5,061 nt of DNA. It comes from an uncultured Eubacteriales bacterium (GTDB lineage: Bacteria; Bacillota_A; Clostridia; Christensenellales; Aristaeellaceae). Both the position numbers and the translations under genes were made by a program. Shown piece after piece: positions 1 through 5,061 of the stretch. Every line of letters starts with the position of its first letter. Position 1 is the stretch's first letter. Location of the stretch: contig ONXY01000385.1 in the NCBI GenBank assembly GCA_900321945.1, positions 1-5,061 of the forward strand, given 5' to 3'. The notes under the pieces are model-generated. The model did no database searches, was not told the origin of the DNA, and saw only the letters and a list, made by a program, of their open reading frames with translations.

Positions 1-1
1 C

Positions 2-589
2 TCCGCGCCGTCCGTGCACGGTCAGAGCGCCGTGGGCGGATACAGCGGAAACGCGGTCAGGCCGATCGCGCTGCGCTTCATCGCGGAGATGGGGCGGAAT
101 CCCGCGCTTGCGGGGATGCATCTCTCGGCCATGGGCGGCGTCGAGACCTGGCGCGACGCGCTGGAGTTCATCCTGCTGGGCGGCGGCACCGTGCAGGTGA
201 CCACGGCGGTCATGCAGTACGGCTACCGGATCATCGACGACCTGAAGGCCGGACTCAATCTGTATCTCGCGGAAAAGGGCTTTGCCTCCGTGAAGGAAGC
301 GATCGGCCTCGGGCTCCCGTCGCTGAGCGCCACGACGGACGTGCTGGAGCGCGACACCGTGGTTTTCCCGCAGTTCGACCGGGCGCGGTGCGTGGGCTGC
401 GGACGCTGCGCGATCTCCTGCGCGGACGGCGGCCATCAGGCCATCCGGATGGACGATGCGCGAAGGCCGCAGCTGGACGGAAAGCGCTGCGTGGGCTGCC
501 ATCTCTGCGTGCTGGTCTGCCCGCAGCGGGCGATCAGCCCGTCGGGCAGGCGGATCCGGAAACCGGGGACGAAACCGGCGGAGGGCTGA
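2..589 (+). CDS. preA: Dihydropyrimidine dehydrogenase (NAD+), iron-sulfur/FMN subunit PreA, C-terminal part (5' end outside window)
   Basis: PreA works with the flavoprotein PreT to interconvert uracil or thymine and their 5,6-dihydro forms using NAD(H) in the cytoplasm. About 195 residues are visible, the C-terminal half of a family protein of roughly 410 residues, so the start and the N-terminal part of the FMN barrel are missing. The visible part opens with the barrel motif SAVGGYSGNAVRPIALR and continues with LSAMGGVETW and TVQVTTAVMQYG, which match the FMN phosphate-binding end of dihydroorotate/dihydropyrimidine dehydrogenases. A ferredoxin-like tail follows with two 4Fe-4S motifs: CVGCGRCAISC (cysteine codons start at 389, 398, 407 and 419) followed by ADGGHQAI, and CVGCHLCVLVCP (488, 497, 506 and 518). 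All eight cysteines are present and the ADGG after the first motif is normal for this family. It ends in TGA with a short basic tail. The partner preT is not in the window. The GTG at 14 is internal, not a real start. Confidence 0.93.
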   Translation, partial: SAPSVHGQSAVGGYSGNAVRPIALRFIAEMGRNPALAGMHLSAMGGVETWRDALEFILLGGGTVQVTTAVMQYGYRIIDDLKAGLNLYLAEKGFASVKEAIGLGLPSLSATTDVLERDTVVFPQFDRARCVGCGRCAISCADGGHQAIRMDDARRPQLDGKRCVGCHLCVLVCPQRAISPSGRRIRKPGTKPAEG

Positions 590-592
590 GTC

Positions 593-610
593 CCGCCGGA
601 AACGCGGCGG
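593..610 (+). other. Short GC hairpin just after the preA stop
   Basis: CCGCCG (593-598) pairs perfectly with CGGCGG (605-610) around a six-base loop GAAACG. It begins three bases after the preA stop codon. The sequence after it is AACATAGGGG, with no run of T, so it does not look like a complete intrinsic terminator. It could protect the 3' end of the preA message or partly separate preA from the transporter genes, or it may be chance in GC-rich DNA. A direct repeat GGAACGGAC (619-627 and 655-663, 36 bases apart) lies in the same 74-base gap. I see no convincing -35/-10 promoter there, so the transporter may be read from a promoter upstream of preA. Confidence 0.35.
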
Positions 611-650
611 AACATAGGGGAACGGACGGACAACAGACGAACAAAGGATA

Positions 651-657
651 GGGAGGA
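651..657 (+). promoter_or_regulatory. Ribosome binding site of the solute-binding protein gene
   Basis: GGGAGGA sits six bases before the ATG at 664, a near-ideal Shine-Dalgarno match and spacing. It supports ATG 664 as the start, as does the signal peptide that begins there. Confidence 0.85.
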
Positions 658-663
658 ACGGAC

Positions 664-1740
664 ATGAAAAGGGGATGGATGCTGCTGATTGCGGCGCTGC
701 TGCTGTCGTTTGCGGCCGGCGCGCTTGCCGTGAACGCGGACGTCGAGGGAGAGCTCGTGATCTATACCTCGATGTATCCGGAGATCATCGACATGATGAA
801 CGCGGCGATCCGGGAGGAGTTCCCGAATCTCACGCCCGGCATCGACGGGAGCTTCTTCTTCTACGCCGGCACGGGGAAGCTGATCACGAAGATTTACGGC
901 GAGATGGGCGACCGCAGGGATCAGCCGCTCGGATGCGACATGTTCATGGTCGCGGAGCCGGCCTTCTCGCTTGAAATGAAGGAGTACGGCTATCTGCATG
1001 CCTTCCCGGTGGAGGGCGCGGATTCGCTTCTGCGCTTCCCGTACGACGAAGAGGGATACTGGTATCCCGTGCGCGTCTGCAACATGGTGCTCGCCTGCAA
1101 TCCGGAAAAGACGGACGAATGGGCCGCACGCGGAATCACGGTTCCGAAAACCTTCAAGGCCTTCGCGGAGGATCCCGCGCTGAAGGGGTACATCTCCATG
1201 GGCGACCCCATGACGAGCGGCACGTCCTACGCGGCCGTCTGCGCCCTCATGGGCCGTTACGGCGAGGAATATCTGGACAGGCTGGGCGAAAACCGGGTCA
1301 TGCGCGAATCCGGCTCGACGGCCATCGCGAAGCTCCAGAGCGGCGAGTGCGCGGCCATCATGATCCTGGAGGAGTCCATCCTGAAGTACGTCCGGGACGA
1401 AGAGGCCAAGGGAAATCAGGTGACGAATCTTCAGGTGATCTATCCGGAGGACGGCGTCGTGCTCATCCCGTCCACGGTCATGATCGTGGCGGAGGAGTAC
1501 TCGAAGAACGTGAACACGGAGGCGGCGGAAGCCGTGGCGCAGTGGCTGCTGACCGAAGAAGGCCAGCGGATGATCCTGAAGGGATACATGCATTCCGTGC
1601 TGGCGGACATGAAGGAGGTCCCGTACGGGTCGATTGACACCGACGAGCTGATCGGGATGGACATCGGCGTCGACTGGGAGAACGCCTACCGGAACCGGGA
1701 GGCCATTCAGCAGCTGTGGACGGAGAAGGTCACGCGGTGA
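664..1740 (+). CDS. ABC importer extracytoplasmic solute-binding protein, ferric/AfuA/2-aminoethylphosphonate class
   Basis: This 358-residue protein should capture a solute outside the inner membrane and deliver it to the permease encoded next. Residues 1-22 form a Sec signal peptide: MKRGW, a leucine/alanine core, and a likely cleavage after ALA (22) or VNA (25). There is no lipobox cysteine, so the mature protein looks soluble rather than lipid-anchored. The fold family is indicated by GELVIYTSMYPE (29-40) near the mature N-terminus, by FYAGTGKL (66-73), GCDMFMVAEP (90-99) and especially MGDPMTSGTSYAA (179-191), the ligand-proximal motif of FbpA/AfuA-type proteins. The region SGECAAIMILEES (226-238) is where ferric FbpA proteins carry adjacent tyrosines; none are seen, so a classical iron role is doubtful. 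Five cysteines (91, 139, 145, 193, 229) remain in the mature chain. The length is normal for the family. The stop overlaps the permease start, which ties the two genes into one operon. The class is secure; the substrate is unknown. Confidence 0.93.
   Translation: MKRGWMLLIAALLLSFAAGALAVNADVEGELVIYTSMYPEIIDMMNAAIREEFPNLTPGIDGSFFFYAGTGKLITKIYGEMGDRRDQPLGCDMFMVAEPAFSLEMKEYGYLHAFPVEGADSLLRFPYDEEGYWYPVRVCNMVLACNPEKTDEWAARGITVPKTFKAFAEDPALKGYISMGDPMTSGTSYAAVCALMGRYGEEYLDRLGENRVMRESGSTAIAKLQSGECAAIMILEESILKYVRDEEAKGNQVTNLQVIYPEDGVVLIPSTVMIVAEEYSKNVNTEAAEAVAQWLLTEEGQRMILKGYMHSVLADMKEVPYGSIDTDELIGMDIGVDWENAYRNREAIQQLWTEKVTR
1722..1729 (+). promoter_or_regulatory. Ribosome binding site that decides the permease start (GTG at 1737)
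   Basis: GGAGAAGG lies inside the last codons of the binding-protein gene and ends seven bases before GTG 1737. That GTG forms a GTGA overlap with the TGA stop of the preceding gene, the usual arrangement for translational coupling. An in-frame GTG at 1716 has only a weaker purine run about 13 bases upstream and would add seven residues, so it is less likely. Confidence 0.75.
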
Positions 1741-4235
1741 GAAACGGAAAAACGACGGAGGGGCGCGCGCGCAGGGACGCCGCGCCCCTCATGACGAAAG
1801 CGGGGCTGGTTCTCGTTTTTCTCCTGGGCGCGGCCCTGGTCTTCATGGGCATCCGGAGCCAGCGGGCGTTTTCCGCTTCCGGCTTCGACTCGGAGGCCGC
1901 CTTCTCGGCGGTGCACGCGCTTTCGAAAGACGCGGAGCGCTGCTGGCAAAGGACGTTCGCCGGGGAGACGGCTGCCATGACGGATGGGGCGCGGACGGCG
2001 GTGGAGGCCGCCGCGGCCGGCCTGCTGCGGGATTTGTGGATCCGTCAGGGCGGCGACCCGTCGATGCTTGAGACCCGCCTGACGGACGCGGGCGCGGGCC
2101 GGGAGGCCTTCACGTGGAAACTCCTGTACGCGGCTTTCTCCGTCGGCGGGCCGAAAGTATCCGCCGCCGGACGCCGGGAGATCGGGTCGCTTCCCGCGGA
2201 CGAGGGGGCGGCTTTCCGCCGCGCGCTGCTTTCGGCGCTCACGGACGCGGAGGCCGCGCTGCCCGCGCAGGCGGAGGAGCTGGCCGGCCGGCTCTCCGGA
2301 ACGGAACGGACGGAGATGCTCTTTCAGCTTCTCTTCCTTTCCGCGGGCTCCGGGGACGGCGCCGCAGCCGGCCACGCGAACCTGCTCAAAAAGAGCGTCC
2401 GGGGGAAGGAAGCGCAGCTGAAGGCCTTTCTCATGATCGCGGGGAATGAGGTTCCCTGGCTTTGGCAGCTCGCGGTGAGCCGGAGCCGGACGGTCATCCT
2501 CCTGGGCATCCTCCTCATGCTGGATTCGGCGCTGCTCGCGCTTCTCATGGCCGCCGAGAAGCGCTGGATACCGGACGTCAAGTGGATCGTCATCCTCCTC
2601 ATCGTGGATTTCCTGCTGTTTTTCCAGATGCTTCCGATCGTCAGCATGCTGGCGAAAACCTTTTTCCCGGAGGGACGCTTTTCGCTTGAATCCGTCCGCC
2701 GGCTGTTTACCTATCCGCTGAACCTGGAGGCCATCGGGAACACGATGGCGGCTTCCCTTGCCACCATGGCGCTGGGGACGCTGATCGCCTTCCCGCTCGC
2801 GTGGCTGGTGGGCCGCACGAACCTGTACGGGCGGAAGTTTTTCCGCTCGCTGTTCGTGCTCTCCTACATGGTGCCGCCCTACGTGGGCGCCATGGCCTGG
2901 CTCCGCCTCATGAATCCGAACGTCGGGACGGTCAACCGCTGGCTGCGCTTCCTGTTCCGGCTGGGCGAGGGGCCCGGTCCCCTGAACGTCTATACGCTTC
3001 CGGGCATGATCTGGGTGCTGACGACCTTCTATTATCCGTACGCGTTCATCACGATCAGCCGGGCGATGGAGAAGATGGATCCCTCCCTGGAGGAGGCCAG
3101 CCGCATCTCCGGGGCGAGCCCGCTCAAGACGGTATGGACGGTGACCCTGCCCATGATGACGCCCTCCCTGATCGCCGGCGCGCTCCTCGTCTTCATCAGC
3201 GCGGCCAGCTGCTACGGAATCCCGTCCATCATCGGCACGCCGGGCAACGTCAGCACGGTCACGACGCGCATCGTGGAATACGGCGCCCTGGGTCAGAGGG
3301 GGCTGAACGACGCGACGGGACTCTCCGTGTTTCTGATGGCGGTGGCGCTCCTCGTGCTCTTCCTGTCGGACGTCGTCCTGGCGAAGAAGCAGTACATCAC
3401 GGTCTCCGGGAAATCGGTCAGCCCCATGACGGTGGACCTCCGGGGCTTCCGCGTGCCGCTGACGGCGGCCGTGTCCCTGTTTGCCTGCGTCATGGTGCTG
3501 CTGCCCTTCGCGACGATTCTTACGACCTCCTTCAAGGCGGACGTGGGCAAATCCGTGCTGGCGCGGGGCAACTTCACCCCCGCCAACTGGACGGCGGTCT
3601 TCGCGCGGGGCGAGACGCTGTCCTGCCTCAGGAATTCGCTCGTGTTCGCGTCCGCTGCGGCGACCGTCGGGCTTCTCATCTCCTGCGTCATGAGCTATCT
3701 CCTGCAGCGCACGACGGTGCGCGGAAGGGGGATCCCGCATTTCCTGATTACGCTGGGCTCCGGGACGCCCTCGGTCGTCATCGCGCTCGGGCTGATCATG
3801 ACGATGCGGGGCAGCTTCGGCGTGAATATCTACAACACCCCGTGGATTCTCATCGCCGCCTATCTCATCAAGTACCTCATGATGGGGATGCGTACGGTCG
3901 TCTCCGCGATGAGCCAGATCCACGTGTCGCTGGAGGAAAGCAGCCAGGCGGCCGGGGCGTCCTGGCTCCGCACGATGCGGAAAATCACCGGCCCCCTGAT
4001 CTTCCCCTCCATCGCGGCGGGCTGGTTTCTCATCTTCATTCCGAGCTTCTACGAACTCTCCATGACGACGCTGCTTTATTCCAGCACGACCAAGACCATC
4101 GGCTTCCAGCTCTACGAGACGTGGACCTTCACGAGCCAGCCGATGAGCTGCGCGATGGCCTTCGGAATTCTGCTCGCCGTCCTTGCGCTCAACTGGCTCC
4201 TCGGCAGAATCACCGGGGGCAGATTCTCCATCTGA
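1737..4235 (+). CDS. Fused two-domain ABC importer permease (FbpB/ThiP-like) with a large extra N-terminal membrane-anchored domain
   Basis: This 832-residue inner-membrane protein forms the whole translocation channel of the importer. Residues from about 282 to 832 are a standard fused permease of about 550 residues with two six-helix halves. Helices are near 282-305, 335-357, 370-390, 421-441, 475-492 and 529-549, then 573-594, 631-655, 667-688, 702-718, 755-775 and 803-823. Each half has an EAA coupling loop that docks on the ATPase: EEASRISGA (452-460) ending in LP at 471-472, and EESSQAAGA (733-741), where the usual LP is replaced by GP (752-753). Ahead of this lies an extra module: a basic N-terminus, one helix (about 22-39), about 210 mainly helical, alanine-rich residues (40-250), and a second helix (252-273) followed by the basic turn EKRWIPDVK. 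Charge distribution places the 210 residues outside the membrane. I do not recognise this domain. GTG 1737 was chosen for its binding site and its GTGA overlap with the previous gene. The permease call is firm; the role of the N-terminal module is unknown. Confidence 0.95.
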   Translation: MRNGKTTEGRARRDAAPLMTKAGLVLVFLLGAALVFMGIRSQRAFSASGFDSEAAFSAVHALSKDAERCWQRTFAGETAAMTDGARTAVEAAAAGLLRDLWIRQGGDPSMLETRLTDAGAGREAFTWKLLYAAFSVGGPKVSAAGRREIGSLPADEGAAFRRALLSALTDAEAALPAQAEELAGRLSGTERTEMLFQLLFLSAGSGDGAAAGHANLLKKSVRGKEAQLKAFLMIAGNEVPWLWQLAVSRSRTVILLGILLMLDSALLALLMAAEKRWIPDVKWIVILLIVDFLLFFQMLPIVSMLAKTFFPEGRFSLESVRRLFTYPLNLEAIGNTMAASLATMALGTLIAFPLAWLVGRTNLYGRKFFRSLFVLSYMVPPYVGAMAWLRLMNPNVGTVNRWLRFLFRLGEGPGPLNVYTLPGMIWVLTTFYYPYAFITISRAMEKMDPSLEEASRISGASPLKTVWTVTLPMMTPSLIAGALLVFISAASCYGIPSIIGTPGNVSTVTTRIVEYGALGQRGLNDATGLSVFLMAVALLVLFLSDVVLAKKQYITVSGKSVSPMTVDLRGFRVPLTAAVSLFACVMVLLPFATILTTSFKADVGKSVLARGNFTPANWTAVFARGETLSCLRNSLVFASAAATVGLLISCVMSYLLQRTTVRGRGIPHFLITLGSGTPSVVIALGLIMTMRGSFGVNIYNTPWILIAAYLIKYLMMGMRTVVSAMSQIHVSLEESSQAAGASWLRTMRKITGPLIFPSIAAGWFLIFIPSFYELSMTTLLYSSTTKTIGFQLYETWTFTSQPMSCAMAFGILLAVLALNWLLGRITGGRFSI

Positions 4236-4244
4236 CGCCCCCGG
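4213..4244 (+). repeat. Inverted repeat / stem-loop across the permease stop codon
   Basis: CCGGGGGC (4213-4220) is perfectly complementary to GCCCCCGG (4237-4244). Inside it, AGAT (4221-4224) pairs with ATCT (4230-4233) around the loop TCTCC, leaving a three-base bulge GAC (4234-4236). The result is a 12-bp stem, eight pairs all G-C, which buries the TGA stop (4233-4235). The bases after it are CGGAAAGGAAAACC, with no T run, so it is not a typical intrinsic terminator. The ATPase binding site begins four bases after the stem. It could tune the ATPase-to-permease ratio, stabilise the message, or couple translation of the two genes. Confidence 0.6.
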
Positions 4245-4247
4245 CGG

Positions 4248-4253
4248 AAAGGA
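4248..4253 (+). promoter_or_regulatory. Ribosome binding site of the ATPase gene
   Basis: AAAGGA ends ten bases before ATG 4264, a moderate match with slightly long spacing. It lies just outside the stem-loop that ends at 4244, so folding of that hairpin could affect ribosome access. Confidence 0.55.
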
Positions 4254-4263
4254 AAACCTGATC

Positions 4264-5061
4264 ATGGCAAGCGTTGCAATCCGGCACGTCACGAAGGCTT
4301 TTGACGGCCGCGCGGTGCTGAAAGACTTCGACGAGACCATCGCGGACGGGGAATTCGTGACTCTCCTCGGGCCCTCCGGCTGCGGGAAGACGACCATGCT
4401 CCGCATGATCGCCGGCTTCGAAAAGCCGACCTCCGGCGAGCTGTATATCGACGGCCGTCTCGTCTCCGGCGGGAAGACGTTCGTGCCCCCGGAGAAGCGA
4501 AACATCGGAATGGTGTTCCAGAGTTACGCGGTATGGCCGCACATGACCGTCTTCGACAATGTGGCCTATCCGCTGACGCTGCGCAGAATGCCGAAGCAGG
4601 AGCTGGCGCGGGAGGTGGAGCGCGCGCTGGAGACGGTGCATCTTCGACGGTATGCGGACCGCCTTCCGAACCAGCTTTCCGGCGGACAGCAGCAGCGCGT
4701 GGCGCTTGCCCGCGCGCTGGCGGCCGGGCCGGAACTCCTCCTGCTGGACGAGCCCCTGTCCAATCTGGACGCAAAGCTCCGGGGAAGCATGCGCTTCGAG
4801 ATCAAGGAGATCCAGAAGCAGCTGGGCATCACCGTGGTCTACGTCACGCACGATCAGACGGAGGCCATGGCCATGAGCGACCGCATCTTCGTGATCCACC
4901 GCGGGACGGTGCAGCAGCGCGGCGCGCCCGCGGACGTCTACAACCATCCGGTCAACCCTTTCGTCGCGGACTTCCTCGGCCAGGTGGATTTCTTCCCGGG
5001 CGAAGCGGAAGCGGGCCGCATCGTCTTCCCCTGTATGGGCGGGCAGGTGCTGCCCTACGGC
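4264..5061 (+). CDS. ABC importer ATP-binding protein, FbpC/PotA/AfuC-like (3' end outside window)
   Basis: This cytoplasmic ATPase should bind the permease as a dimer and power uptake. The reading frame is open from ATG 4264 to the window edge (266 residues). Family members are usually about 340-370 residues, so most of the C-terminal TOBE regulatory region is missing. All nucleotide-binding motifs are intact: Walker A GPSGCGKTT (36-44), Q-loop Gln86 in VFQSYAVWPHMTVFDNV, signature LSGGQQQR (138-145), Walker B LLLLDEP (158-164), D-loop SNLDA (166-170) and switch His196 in VTHDQTEAM. An aromatic residue, Phe13, is placed to stack on adenine. The stretch QSYAVWPHMTVFDNV is typical of the ferric/phosphonate/polyamine importer branch and agrees with the neighbouring permease and binding protein. 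The gene starts 28 bases after the permease stop, so it is very likely in the same operon. The ATPase call is close to certain; the substrate is not given by this subunit. Confidence 0.96.
   Translation, partial: MASVAIRHVTKAFDGRAVLKDFDETIADGEFVTLLGPSGCGKTTMLRMIAGFEKPTSGELYIDGRLVSGGKTFVPPEKRNIGMVFQSYAVWPHMTVFDNVAYPLTLRRMPKQELAREVERALETVHLRRYADRLPNQLSGGQQQRVALARALAAGPELLLLDEPLSNLDAKLRGSMRFEIKEIQKQLGITVVYVTHDQTEAMAMSDRIFVIHRGTVQQRGAPADVYNHPVNPFVADFLGQVDFFPGEAEAGRIVFPCMGGQVLPYG

Noticed and set aside
593..616. Intrinsic terminator after preA
   Set aside because: The stem is only six pairs and is followed by AACATAGGGG instead of a T run.
388..651. An 87-codon + strand open frame across the preA end and the following gap
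   Set aside because: It is a shifted frame of the iron-sulfur tail of preA, Arg/Gly-rich, without a binding site or motif.
436..1593. A 385-codon minus-strand open frame opposite the binding protein gene
   Set aside because: It is also codon-aligned with the sense gene over most of its length and gives a His/Arg-rich product with no recognisable motif; it overlaps two clear genes.
1716..1736. Upstream GTG start for the permease, adding seven residues
   Set aside because: GTG 1737 has a better placed GGAGAAGG and the typical GTGA overlap; the seven added residues have no supporting feature.
2801..4261. A 486-codon + strand open frame inside the permease gene
   Set aside because: It is a shifted frame of the permease; the product is Arg/Gly/His/Pro-rich with no hydrophobic segments, whereas the overlapped frame has EAA loops and membrane helices.
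1707..4505. A 932-codon open frame on the minus strand opposite the permease
   Set aside because: Its codons are in exact register with the permease codons, so a stop would need a sense TTA, CTA or TCA, which are rare in this GC-rich gene. The product is a low-complexity Arg/His/Glu/Gly-rich sequence with no domain, while the + strand product is an unmistakable permease.
4210..4947. A 245-codon minus-strand open frame opposite the ATPase
   Set aside because: It is codon-aligned with the ATPase gene and has no recognisable motif; all ABC signature motifs are on the + strand.

Overview
The window is a dense, GC-rich (roughly 60-65% by eye) stretch of bacterial DNA with four genes, all on the + strand. 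It suggests an anaerobic or fermentative bacterium, because it carries the iron-sulfur subunit of an NAD-dependent dihydropyrimidine dehydrogenase (PreA). The solute-binding protein has a plain signal peptide with no lipobox cysteine. That fits a two-membrane cell better than a typical Gram-positive, but the phylum cannot be fixed from this sequence.

Layout. Positions 2-589 hold the C-terminal half of preA, whose 5' end lies outside the window. A 74-base gap follows, with a small GC hairpin and a strong ribosome binding site. Next comes a complete ABC importer of the ferric/AfuA/2-aminoethylphosphonate type: a periplasmic binding protein (664-1740), a fused two-domain permease (1737-4235, sharing a GTGA start/stop overlap with the gene before it) and an ATPase (4264 to beyond 5061, cut by the window edge). 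No stretch longer than 300 bases lacks a gene.

How they work together. The binding protein should capture a small solute outside the inner membrane. The permease supplies both membrane halves in one chain, each with an EAA coupling loop, and a dimer of the ATPase drives uptake. The substrate is not readable from the sequence; the paired tyrosines expected of a classical ferric binder are not visible, so iron is not a safe default. The same-strand preA upstream raises the possibility of a link to pyrimidine catabolism, but this is guilt by association only.

Most unusual points. The permease has an extra N-terminal module of about 280 residues: one membrane helix, about 210 extracytoplasmic residues, and a second helix ahead of the normal 6+6 permease. 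A strong stem-loop also spans the permease stop codon, just ahead of the ATPase ribosome binding site. I see no mobile element, CRISPR array, RNA gene or convincing promoter.
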